DNA of 34,706 nt. Origin: Lutibacter sp. (GTDB taxonomy: Bacteria > Bacteroidota > Bacteroidia > Flavobacteriales > Flavobacteriaceae). The stretch is taken from positions 1 to 34,706 of the forward strand of contig NZ_JABDRI010000043.1 of the NCBI RefSeq assembly GCF_013041805.1, given 5' to 3'. Below are positions 25,301-32,628 of the stretch, piece by piece. The translations under genes and the position numbers were made by a program. Every line of letters starts with the position of its first letter. Position 1 is the first letter of the stretch. The notes under the pieces were generated by a model. The model was not told the DNA's origin. It did no database searches and saw nothing but the letters and a program-made list of their open reading frames with translations.

Positions 25301-26691
25301 CGGTTATATTAACCGCTGCTGCTGCTGCTCTAGGTTTTTTACCGATGGCAATTTCTACAAATGCAGGGGCAGAAGTTCAAAGACCTCTTGCTACTGTAGT
25401 TATTGGTGGTTTAGTAACAGCAACAATTTTAACGCTCGTTGTTTTACCAGTTTTATATTCAATTTTTGATACTAAGGAATTTAAAATAAAGCGAAAGAGA
25501 ACATTTAAATCCACTGTTATCATTTTAATTTTGTTGTTACCTGCTATTAGCTTTTCTCAAGAAAAAACAATCACAATTGATGATGCCATTTCAATGGCTA
25601 TTAAAAATAATAAGCAGTTACTTATTCAAAAATTGAAAGTTGATAGAGATACTAAATTAATTAAAAGTGCTTTTGATGTAGACAAAACAAGTTTATATTA
25701 TATGCACGATAATACAAATTTAGGTATTGATGGTAAACCATTTGAAACTTATGGTATTGAGCAAACAATAGAATTTCCAACCATATATTTTGCTAAGAAA
25801 AAAGTGAATGAGATTAACTCAAATTTAACAACGTTAAATTACGATTTAGCAAAAGATAATTTAATTAAAGAGGTTTCAAAAGCATTTTATACAGTTGTTT
25901 ACTTAAATAAGAAGAAGGTACATTTAGCTACTATAGATAGTTTATACGAAAATTTTTCAAATGCAGCACAACGAAAATTTGAACTCGGCGAATCTAATTA
26001 TTTGGAAATGATTACTTCTCAATCTAAGCATAAACAATTTAATATAGAATTAGAGCAGCTTCAAAACGATATTAATATTGCAAATGAAGTCCTAGGTTTA
26101 TTGCTCCAGACAAATAATAATCTTAAGGTATTACATCCAGATTTCTCGAAAATTGAAATAAATTCATTTCCAATTGAAAACCATTTAATTAATAGATACT
26201 ATTTAGAAAATAGCAAATTAGTGAAAGCTCAAAAAGGAGTTGAAAACCAACAATTATTACCCGATTTAAACATTAATTTCTTTAATAGTAAAGATATGAC
26301 ATCTAATGTTTCTGTAAATAGTTTTCAAGCTGGAATTTCAATTCCAATATTCTTTTTTGGTAAAGCTTCAAAGATTGGAGCTTTAAAAATTGAAGAAGAC
26401 ATTGCAAATGAATTAATACTTGATACGAGTCAAAAATTAAATTCTAAAAATAAAAGTCTTTTAGAAGAGCTTCATAAAATTGAATTACAATTAAATTACT
26501 ATGAAAATAGTGGTGAAAATTTAGCTATAGAAATTTTAAAAACAGCTACACTTAGTTACAAAAATGGAGAAATTGACTTTTTTCAATACATTCAAAGTAT
26601 TGAAACTTCTAATCAACTAAAAATAAATCATTTAAAAAATATTAATAGTTACAATCAAATTGCATTGGAACTAAATTATTTAAACCTATAA
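22363..26691 (+). CDS. CzcA-type heavy-metal RND efflux pump fused to a TolC-type outer-membrane protein
   Basis: A 1442-residue fusion. Residues 1 to about 1040 are an RND pump of the heavy-metal (HME) family: IPIGAVPDITNNQVQV, the proton-relay block DFGIIIDGAVIIVE (Asp400, Asp406), GGEFIPTLDEGDFVIQP, and the second transmembrane bundle (FIALFGIAVLNGIVLIEHLK). The relay block is the CzcA/CnrA form, which points to divalent ions (Co, Zn, Cd or Ni) rather than Cu(I)/Ag(I). After KIKRKR a hydrophobic stretch (TVIILILLLPAISFSQ, ending at residue 1066) reads like a signal peptide. Residues 1067-1442 form a TolC/CzcC-type channel monomer (ITIDDAISMAIKNNKQLL, EFPTIYFAKKKVNEIN). The frame is continuous. 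The adaptor gene starts 4 bases after the stop. Confidence 0.92.
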   Translation: MLKKIIQISIENKLIILLITAAILGFGLFSLTQIPIGAVPDITNNQVQVITTSRNLSTQDVEQFITYPVELEMANLPGVQEIRSISKFGLSVVTIVFDDAIGTYLPRQLIAEKIKTAAEKIPEGFGTPEMGPITTGLGEIYQYILDTKPGFKDKYSPMELRTLQDWVVKRQLSGIPGVVEVNTWGGFLKQYEVAINPEKLKSMNIQATQIIDALEKNNSVAGGGYIEKTNESYFVRGEGMIKSIDDIKNIVIKNIEGIPVLIKDVAEVNFGFANRFGAITGNGEGEKVLGQIMMLKDGDSNKVIEAVKERVEEIQKTLPEGVFINGFLERSELIGKTTFTIAENLILGVIIVIFVVILLLGSFRSGLVVASVIPLSLLFTLSMMYIFGVDANLMSLGAIDFGIIIDGAVIIVEFIAFKITSNSAQLQQLSKSDRQDTIDEITYESSSKMMTSAVFGQLIILIVFIPILSLSGVEGKMFKPMAMAFSFALIGAMFLCFTYVPVIASIFLKPEKVTKNNISKRLMDFFLSLYEPTIKWALNHKKIVISASVALLIGTAILFSRMGGEFIPTLDEGDFVIQPVLKTGTSLTKTTEITTQIEQILLDNFPEVDQVVSRIGAAEVPTDPMSMEESDVIIKLKPKGEWVSADSKDELADKFKEKLSIIPGIDFEFTQPIEMRFNELITGVRADVAIKIFGDDLEILAKKADEIKSKIADVEGAADIIVEKIDGLPQMTVTYNRKKVARYGLNIQELNQIVSMAFAGQTLGNVFEGERRFDLVVRLQPEFRKNIDNLRNLYVDAPSGNKIPLNEVAKIEYSKGPAKISRDDTKRRIVIGVNVRNRDMESVVKDVQSIIEEQVKLPVGYTVSYGGQFENLNSAKARLKVAVPIALLLIFILLHFAFKSIKEALMVFSAIPLSAVGGVLFLWMRDLPFSISAGVGFIALFGIAVLNGIVLIEHLKELKERGMDNVYDRILLGTKERLRPVILTAAAAALGFLPMAISTNAGAEVQRPLATVVIGGLVTATILTLVVLPVLYSIFDTKEFKIKRKRTFKSTVIILILLLPAISFSQEKTITIDDAISMAIKNNKQLLIQKLKVDRDTKLIKSAFDVDKTSLYYMHDNTNLGIDGKPFETYGIEQTIEFPTIYFAKKKVNEINSNLTTLNYDLAKDNLIKEVSKAFYTVVYLNKKKVHLATIDSLYENFSNAAQRKFELGESNYLEMITSQSKHKQFNIELEQLQNDINIANEVLGLLLQTNNNLKVLHPDFSKIEINSFPIENHLINRYYLENSKLVKAQKGVENQQLLPDLNINFFNSKDMTSNVSVNSFQAGISIPIFFFGKASKIGALKIEEDIANELILDTSQKLNSKNKSLLEELHKIELQLNYYENSGENLAIEILKTATLSYKNGEIDFFQYIQSIETSNQLKINHLKNINSYNQIALELNYLNL

Positions 26692-26694
26692 CAT

Positions 26695-27825
26695 ATGAAA
26701 ACTTATATATTAAAAAGTACAATACTTTTACTAATTATTGGCGTTATTTCTTCGTGTGATACTTCAAAAACCTCAGAAAAGGAAATTGAAGTTGTTGAGG
26801 AAAACAACAACCTTATTGAAATTACTTCAACTCAATTTAAAAATTCCAACATGGAATTAGGTACAATCTCTTCTCAATTATTTTCAGAAGGAATTAAAAC
26901 AAATGGCTACATTGATGTGCCGCCTGCAAATAGAGCGAAAGTTACTGCAATTATGGGTGGTTATATAAAAAAATCATCGTTATTAATTGGAGATTCTGTA
27001 AAAAAGGGGCAGTTATTACTTACCATGGAAAATCCAGATTTTATTCAAATTCAACAAGAATATTTAGAGATTTATGAAAAATTAAACTATTTAAAATCTG
27101 AAAATAGCCGTCAGAAAACACTTTTTGAAGAAAAAATAACTTCACAAAAAAATTATTTAAAAGCGGAAAGTGACTATAACAGTGCTCAAGCTATTTACAA
27201 TGGTTTAGAGCAAAAATTACGTTTAATGAATATTGATCCACTAAATGTAAAACAAGGGAAAATAACATCTACAATTTCAATTTATGCTCCAATAGCTGGA
27301 AGTGTTTCAAATGTTTATGCGAGTTTAGGTGAGTTTAAAAATTCTTCGGAAGTTTTAATAGAAATTATAAATGACAATCATAAACATTTAGAGTTGATCG
27401 TATTTGAGAAGGATATCTTAAAAGTAGCTGAAGGACAAAAAATTATGTTCAATATTCCAGAATCATCATCAAAAAGTTTTAATGCAGAAGTTCATTTAGT
27501 TGGTAAATCAATTGATGAAAACCGAACAGTGAGGGTACACGGCCATTTAGAGAATGAAAATGAACCTTTTTTAGTTGGAATGTTTGTAGAAGCCGAAATT
27601 ATTACAGATTCTTACCAGAAACCTGCTTTGCCAATTAGCAGTCTTCTTGAAGAGGATACAAACTATTATGTATTAGTTCTAAGAAGTAAAAATGAGAATT
27701 CATATGAATTTGAAAAAGTAAAAATATCTATTGGAGCTAAAAATGAAGAGTGGGCTGAAGTTCTAAATTTAGATGTAAATAATAAGGAAATTCTTATTAA
27801 AGGAGCTTTTCTGCCTCTAGAATAA
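26695..27825 (+). CDS. RND efflux periplasmic adaptor (membrane fusion) lipoprotein
   Basis: A 376-residue HlyD/CzcB-type adaptor connecting the RND pump to its outer-membrane channel. An N-terminal lipoprotein signal ends at the lipobox GVISSC. The order is then: a first lipoyl half (AKVTAIMGGYIKKSSLLIGD, SVKKGQLLLTMENPDF); an alpha-helical hairpin (about residues 110-180, SQKNYLKAESDYNSAQAIY); a second lipoyl half (ISIYAPIAGSVSNVYASLGE); and beta-barrel and membrane-proximal domains (HLVGKSIDENRTVRVHGHL). It follows the CzcA-TolC fusion by 3 bases, so the tripartite pump is encoded by only two genes. It ends abruptly at KGAFLPLE without a His-rich tail. Confidence 0.9.
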   Translation: MKTYILKSTILLLIIGVISSCDTSKTSEKEIEVVEENNNLIEITSTQFKNSNMELGTISSQLFSEGIKTNGYIDVPPANRAKVTAIMGGYIKKSSLLIGDSVKKGQLLLTMENPDFIQIQQEYLEIYEKLNYLKSENSRQKTLFEEKITSQKNYLKAESDYNSAQAIYNGLEQKLRLMNIDPLNVKQGKITSTISIYAPIAGSVSNVYASLGEFKNSSEVLIEIINDNHKHLELIVFEKDILKVAEGQKIMFNIPESSSKSFNAEVHLVGKSIDENRTVRVHGHLENENEPFLVGMFVEAEIITDSYQKPALPISSLLEEDTNYYVLVLRSKNENSYEFEKVKISIGAKNEEWAEVLNLDVNNKEILIKGAFLPLE

Positions 27826-27882
27826 TTTTTGTTAAATTAAACTTAAAATTAAATTAAACCCATTACTATGGATTCTGTTTTG

Positions 27883-27890
27883 TATTTTTG
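27883..27890 (+). promoter_or_regulatory. -7 box of the prohibitin-family gene
   Basis: TATTTTTG matches TAnnTTTG and ends 24 bases before the ATG at 27915. Confidence 0.5.
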
Positions 27891-27914
27891 TACAAACATA
27901 AAAAACAAAAAATA

Positions 27915-28745
27915 ATGGCGAACAATGGACAATTACAATTACCAAAATCTTTAATGCCTCTGATTTTTGCTGGTATTATCTTAATCATATTTTTATCAAA
28001 ATCTACAGTAACTATTGACGCTGGTGAAGCGGGTGTTTTATGGAAACGCTTTGATGGTGGTGTAGTAGTAGATGAGCCACCTTTAGGTGAAGGTTTTCAC
28101 ATTGTAGCACCGTGGAATATAGTCTACGTATATGAAGTACGTCAACAAGAATTATTTGAAAAAATGAAAGTACTTTCATCAAATGGATTAGATATTATTT
28201 TAGAAACTTCAGCTTGGTATTTACCAAAATCTAATGAATTAGGAAAATTACATCAAGAAATAGGTGAAAATTATTTAGAAAGGGTTATTAAGCCTGCTTT
28301 AAGATCAGCTGCTCGTAGTGTTGTTGGTAGGTATACACCAGAGCAACTATATGCAAGTAAACGAGATGTAATTCAAAGTGAAATTTTTGATGAAACGAAA
28401 AAAATTCTTGAAAATCAGTATATTCAGTTGAATGAACTCTTGGTAAGAGATGTAACTTTACCATCAACAATTAAAGATGCTATTGAGCGTAAATTGAAGC
28501 AAGAACAAGAATCTTTAGAATATGAATTTAGATTAGTTACAGCAGCAAAAGAAGCTGAGAAGCAAATTATTGAAGCACAAGGTAAAGCTGATGCAAACAG
28601 AATCTTAAGTGCCTCTTTAACTGATAAAATTTTACGAGATAAAGGAATTGAAGCTACTTTAGAGCTAGCAAAATCACCAAATAGTAAAGTTGTTATAGTG
28701 GGTAGTTCAAAAGATGGTTTACCTTTAATTCTTGGAAACCAATAA
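27915..28745 (+). CDS. Prohibitin/SPFH-family membrane protein
   Basis: A 276-residue SPFH-domain protein. The start is the ATG giving MANNGQLQLPKSLMP; the upstream TTG at 27888 lies in the -7 box. One transmembrane helix (about residues 14-27, PLIFAGIILIIFL) anchors the protein. The SPFH domain follows (VTIDAGEAGVLWKRFDGGV, GEGFHIVAPWNIVYVYEVR, VIKPALRSAARSVVGRYTPE), then a charged coiled-coil (KLKQEQESLEYEFRLV, AAKEAEKQIIEAQGKADANR). It resembles bacterial prohibitins that form membrane rings holding FtsH-type proteases or lipid domains; partners are not in the window. It is a single-gene unit with promoter box and terminator. A second, lipoprotein SPFH protein is encoded at 33590-34393. 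Confidence 0.9.
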   Translation: MANNGQLQLPKSLMPLIFAGIILIIFLSKSTVTIDAGEAGVLWKRFDGGVVVDEPPLGEGFHIVAPWNIVYVYEVRQQELFEKMKVLSSNGLDIILETSAWYLPKSNELGKLHQEIGENYLERVIKPALRSAARSVVGRYTPEQLYASKRDVIQSEIFDETKKILENQYIQLNELLVRDVTLPSTIKDAIERKLKQEQESLEYEFRLVTAAKEAEKQIIEAQGKADANRILSASLTDKILRDKGIEATLELAKSPNSKVVIVGSSKDGLPLILGNQ

Positions 28746-28763
28746 AACTAAAATAATAAACAT

Positions 28764-28797
28764 AAAAAAAGGCAACTAATTCTAGTTGCCTTTTTTT
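28764..28797. terminator. Bidirectional intrinsic terminator
   Basis: Stem AAAAAAAGGCAACTA / TAGTTGCCTTTTTTT with a four-base loop ATTC; the A- and T-runs on both sides let it serve the plus-strand prohibitin gene and the minus-strand gene ending at 28809. Confidence 0.92.
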
Positions 28798-28808
28798 ATG
28801 CAAAAAAT

Positions 28809-29621
28809 CTAATCTCTAATTGTACTTCCTTTTTTTATTGCCTTATGATTTTCATAACACAATAAGATAGCTTCAATTAGTTGCAAATCACTCGCCGTTT
28901 TAATAAAATAATCTGAATAATTACATTCATTCAATAATTCAGTTAATTCTTGAGCATTTAAATCTAAATACTCCATCATCAATTCTCTATTAAATTTACC
29001 TTCTAACATTTTACGTAAATTATCCTCATTACGTAATTTTTTCAGTTTTTTTAATTGTTGTGGTTTTTTTCCAAACATATTATAAACAAAATCAATAGGT
29101 TTAAATAAGGCATCTATTGGAGAGGTATAGTCTCTTCGGGCACGTGTTCCAACTTCATAGGTTTGTTGTAAACCAACAATATGAATCCTTGAATATTTAT
29201 CTACAGGTACATTTTTTGCGTCAATTTCAAGCACACCAATAAGCTTATGAGATTTAACAACAATTTCTTCTAATTCTTCAACTCGTTCATTTAATTCAAT
29301 CACTAATTCATTTCCTTTTAATAAATCGTTTGTAATTTTTAATTTAATTGATTGAAAACCTACATATGATATATAAATAGTATCGTTAACTCTTGTTGCT
29401 AATTCAAACTTGCCCTCATCATTAGAAATGGTACCTACAACAGAATTTAAATTGAATAAATTTGCTCCTTTTAAAGGAGTGTTATCCGCATTACTAACCA
29501 CTTGACCTCTTAAAAATATAGCTAAATCAATATTTTTTATGGTATCATTAACTTTAGGCTCTTGCGAAAATGCTTTAATACTAATCAATAATAAAGCAAT
29601 ATAAAGTATGTTTTTTAGCAT
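28809..29621 (-). CDS. Exported CarboxypepD_reg-like domain protein
   Basis: A 270-residue exported protein, started at the ATG for MLKNILYIALLLISIKAFSQ; a TTG two codons upstream is weaker. After the signal peptide comes a carboxypeptidase-regulatory-like beta-sandwich (about residues 35-115: LRGQVVSNADNTPLKGANLF, SNDEGKFEL, ISYVGFQSIKLKI, LEEIVVKSHK), the same module that opens SusC-type receptors, but without a plug or barrel. The C-terminal half is helical and charged (QQLKKLKKLRNEDNLRKML, GKFNRELMMEYLDLNAQEL). This layout is common in flavobacteria and its role is unknown. It ends at a shared terminator. Confidence 0.8.
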   Translation of the reverse strand: MLKNILYIALLLISIKAFSQEPKVNDTIKNIDLAIFLRGQVVSNADNTPLKGANLFNLNSVVGTISNDEGKFELATRVNDTIYISYVGFQSIKLKITNDLLKGNELVIELNERVEELEEIVVKSHKLIGVLEIDAKNVPVDKYSRIHIVGLQQTYEVGTRARRDYTSPIDALFKPIDFVYNMFGKKPQQLKKLKKLRNEDNLRKMLEGKFNRELMMEYLDLNAQELTELLNECNYSDYFIKTASDLQLIEAILLCYENHKAIKKGSTIRD

Positions 29622-29734
29622 ATGCAATTATACTAATTATTACTGATAATTTTGTTAAATAAAAGTAAATGTTATTATGAATATTTATAATAAACTCAAT
29701 TAGTTAACCTAAAAATTAGTTTCTGCTATTTGGG

Positions 29735-29763
29735 ATTGTGTACTAAAAATTTAAGTAGTTTTG
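29735..29763 (+). promoter_or_regulatory. Complete -33/-7 promoter of the FAD oxidoreductase gene
   Basis: TTG at 29736-29738 and TAGTTTTG at 29756-29763 are 17 bases apart, the spacing expected for the Bacteroidota primary sigma factor. The -7 box ends 5 bases before the ATG, so the message may be leaderless. Confidence 0.6.
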
Positions 29764-29768
29764 CAAAT

Positions 29769-31325
29769 ATGGTTTCAGAAATTCAATTACGAATAAAGCT
29801 TCAAGAAGTTGAAGAAAATAATATTTTACAAAAAGAGGCTTCAAAGCTCTTAGGCATTTCAATAAATGAAATTACTGCAATAAAAGTTTTGAGAAAGTCT
29901 ATTGACGCAAGAAAACCTCAAATTATTTTTAATTATAAAATTGCTGTTTATATTCAAGAAAAATTACCAGACACTTCTGCTTATACTTTTGATTATAAAG
30001 ATGTTTCTTCGGCTAAAGAAATTCACATTATTGGCTTTGGACCCGCAGGAATGTATGCTGCATTGCGTTGTATTGAACTAGGTTTTAAGCCTGTTGTTTT
30101 AGAGAGAGGAAAAAATGTAAAAGATAGAAGGAGAGATTTACGAGCTATCAATCAGTTTCATGTTGTAGATAATGATTCTAACTATTGTTTTGGTGAAGGT
30201 GGTGCGGGTACCTATTCAGATGGTAAATTATATACACGCAGTTTAAAACGTGGTGATGTTCGTAAAATATTTGAAAATTTGGTTTTTCATGGTGCCACAG
30301 AGCAAATTTTGGTAGATGCACATCCTCATATAGGAACTAATAAATTACCTAAAGTTGTAAAAAATATTAGAGAAACCATATTAAAGTTTGGCGGCGAGAT
30401 TCATTTTGAAAGTAGAGTAGTAGACTTTATTATTAAAGATCATAAAATAAAAGGTATTCAATTACAAAACAATATAGAAATGGCTGCTGATAGTGTTATA
30501 TTAGCTACAGGTCATTCTGCAAGAGATATTTACTATTTACTAAATAGAAAAAATATTAGACTAGAAGAAAAATCATTTGCCATGGGTGTTAGAGTAGAAC
30601 ATCCACAACAAATTATAGATTCTATCCAATATCATTGCAATGGAGAGCGAAACGAGTTATTGCCAGCCGCCTCCTATAGTTTAGTTCAGCAGGTAAAAAA
30701 TAGAGGTGTATATTCTTTTTGTATGTGCCCTGGTGGATTTATAGTTCCTGCAGCAACTGCCAAAGGAGAAGTGGTTGTAAATGGTATGTCACCATCAAAA
30801 AGAAATAGTAAGTTTGCCAATTCGGGGATAGTGGTTGAAATTAATGTTGAAAAAGATATTCCTAAATACAACCATTTTGGTGCGTTGAAAGGTTTAGAGT
30901 TCCAAAAGGATTTGGAAAAAATGGCTTTTAAAGCAGGTGGTGAAACTCAAACTGCACCGGCACAACGATTGACAGATTTTGTTGAAGGAAAACTATCTGC
31001 AAATTTAAATACAACATCATACCAGCCAGGCTTAAAATCTGCTCCTTTACATAGCTTACTTCCAAATTTAATTGGTCAACGATTAAGAGTCGGTTTTGAA
31101 TCCTTCGGAAGAAAAATGAGAGGTTATTATACGAATGATGCCAATGTAATTGGTGTTGAATCCAGAACATCTTCTCCAGTGAAAATTCCAAGAAATGAAG
31201 GGTTAGAGCACCCTGAAATAAAGGGTTTATTTCCTTGTGGTGAAGGAGGAGGTTATGCTGGAGGTATTGTTTCTGCAGCTATGGATGGCGAAAGATGCGC
31301 AGAAGCAGCAGCAGCTTCTAGGTAA
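29769..31325 (+). CDS. FAD-dependent oxidoreductase (COG2509-type)
   Basis: A 518-residue flavoprotein. The start is the ATG for MVSEIQLRIKLQEVEENN; the TTG at 29730 overlaps the promoter. An N-terminal basic domain of about 80 residues (KEASKLLGISINEITAIKVL) precedes the Rossmann FAD site IHIIGFGPAGMYAALRCIE with VVLERG. The family motif FGEGGAGTYSDGKLYTRS and the C-terminal FAD block FPCGEGGGYAGGIVSAAMDG are both clear. These belong to the large group of uncharacterised FAD-dependent dehydrogenases related to GidA/BaiN-like flavoproteins. The substrate is unknown. It is convergent with kynU, with 19 bases between stops. Confidence 0.85.
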   Translation: MVSEIQLRIKLQEVEENNILQKEASKLLGISINEITAIKVLRKSIDARKPQIIFNYKIAVYIQEKLPDTSAYTFDYKDVSSAKEIHIIGFGPAGMYAALRCIELGFKPVVLERGKNVKDRRRDLRAINQFHVVDNDSNYCFGEGGAGTYSDGKLYTRSLKRGDVRKIFENLVFHGATEQILVDAHPHIGTNKLPKVVKNIRETILKFGGEIHFESRVVDFIIKDHKIKGIQLQNNIEMAADSVILATGHSARDIYYLLNRKNIRLEEKSFAMGVRVEHPQQIIDSIQYHCNGERNELLPAASYSLVQQVKNRGVYSFCMCPGGFIVPAATAKGEVVVNGMSPSKRNSKFANSGIVVEINVEKDIPKYNHFGALKGLEFQKDLEKMAFKAGGETQTAPAQRLTDFVEGKLSANLNTTSYQPGLKSAPLHSLLPNLIGQRLRVGFESFGRKMRGYYTNDANVIGVESRTSSPVKIPRNEGLEHPEIKGLFPCGEGGGYAGGIVSAAMDGERCAEAAAASR

Positions 31326-31344
31326 TTTTATTCATTTCAAAATT

Positions 31345-32616
31345 CTAGGTTACTTCTAATTTTTCTAACCCGAAATTTTCATATTCTTTAGTTAAAACAA
31401 TATTTTTAATTCTCTCAATTGTTTCACATAATTCTGTGAATGAGTTATAAAGAGGAGCAATACCAAGTCTAATATTGTTTGGAGGTCTAAAATCTGGGAT
31501 AATTATTTTTGAATCGTCCTTCGGAGCTATCATTGCTCTATTGATTCGATACCCTTCAGCATGCTGAATTGAAATATGAGAACCTCTTAATTCTGCTTCT
31601 ATTGGTGAAGCGATTGTAAAACCTAGAGGTAATAATTCATTCTCAATTAATTCTAATAAGAAAGTACTTTGCTGAACACTTTTAGCCCTCAAGTTTGAAA
31701 TTCCAGCATCAAGCAATATATCTAATCCAGGCTCTATTGCTGCAAGGGATAAAATAGAAGGCGTACCAATTCCAAATTTTTGTATTGAGTTACTAGCCTT
31801 ATAATTTAAGTCAAAATCAAAAGGTTTCTTATGACTAAACCAAGACCAAATAGGATTTAATAATTGTTGTTGTAATTCCTTTTTTACATATAAAAAAGCA
31901 GGTGATCCTGGGCCTCCATTCAAATATTTATAAGTACAACCTACTGCCATATCTGCATTTGATTCATTCAATTTTACCGGAACAGCTCCGGTGGCATGTG
32001 ACAAATCCCAAATAATAAAACTATTATTTTTATGAGCTAGTTCGTTCACTTGCTTCATATTATACTTAAAGGAGCTTTTATAAGTAACATAACTTAATGT
32101 TATTAAAGCAGTTTTAGCTGAAATTGTATTTTGAAGTGTATCATTATCAATCGTTAATCCGTCTTTAGTGTTAAGAAGTTTCAGTGTATGTTTATTGAAA
32201 TGATTTTCTATCATTCCTTGTAACACATATAAATCAGTTGGAAAATTTAATGAATCTGAAACGACTTCAAACTTATCTTTATTTGCTTTTAAAGCAGCAA
32301 AAACTAACTTATATAAATTTAAAGAAGTAGAATCACCAATAAAAATTTCATCAGGCTGAGCACCAACTAAAGAGGCTATTTTTTTTGAAAGTTTAAATGA
32401 TAAATCCATCCAATTTTCATTCCAACTTCTTATCAAACGGTTTCCCCATTGATTTTGAACTAAATCAGTTGTAACTTCTATCGTTTTCTTTGGAAGTTTC
32501 CCCAATGAATTACCATCAAAATAAATTACTTGTTCATCATTTACAAAATGATTTTTAAAATGAGATAATTTATCCTTTTTATCTAATTCAATAGCTTCTT
32601 TAAAGTACGTCTCCAT
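31345..32616 (-). CDS. kynU: Kynureninase
   Basis: PLP enzyme cleaving kynurenine to anthranilate and alanine (or 3-hydroxykynurenine to 3-hydroxyanthranilate). The 423-residue protein has the fold-type I signature: YFDGNSLGKLPKKT at the N-terminus, DSTSLNLYKL for the phosphate site, IIWDLSHATGAVPV with the PLP-contacting Asp, and the PLP lysine Lys230 in GCTYKYLNGGPGSPAF. The C-terminal RGSHISIQHAEGYRI and PPNNIRLGIAPLYNSF are family-specific. No tryptophan 2,3-dioxygenase, formamidase or kynurenine monooxygenase is in the window. It lies 12 bases behind the SGNH hydrolase gene and is probably co-transcribed with it. Confidence 0.95.
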   Translation of the reverse strand: METYFKEAIELDKKDKLSHFKNHFVNDEQVIYFDGNSLGKLPKKTIEVTTDLVQNQWGNRLIRSWNENWMDLSFKLSKKIASLVGAQPDEIFIGDSTSLNLYKLVFAALKANKDKFEVVSDSLNFPTDLYVLQGMIENHFNKHTLKLLNTKDGLTIDNDTLQNTISAKTALITLSYVTYKSSFKYNMKQVNELAHKNNSFIIWDLSHATGAVPVKLNESNADMAVGCTYKYLNGGPGSPAFLYVKKELQQQLLNPIWSWFSHKKPFDFDLNYKASNSIQKFGIGTPSILSLAAIEPGLDILLDAGISNLRAKSVQQSTFLLELIENELLPLGFTIASPIEAELRGSHISIQHAEGYRINRAMIAPKDDSKIIIPDFRPPNNIRLGIAPLYNSFTELCETIERIKNIVLTKEYENFGLEKLEVT

Positions 32617-32628
32617 TCCCTAATATTA

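Noticed and set aside
22363-26691. Sequencing or assembly error joining two genes (pump and TolC)
   Set aside because: The same fusion order is familiar from Bacteroidota CzcA proteins of about 1440 residues, and the reading frame is continuous with no disturbed junction.
27888-27914. TTG start adding nine residues to the prohibitin-family protein
   Set aside because: The TTG is part of the -7 box TATTTTTG; the ATG at 27915 is the natural start.
29730-29768. TTG start adding 13 residues to the FAD oxidoreductase
   Set aside because: This stretch holds a consensus -33/-7 promoter, so it is probably not transcribed into the message.
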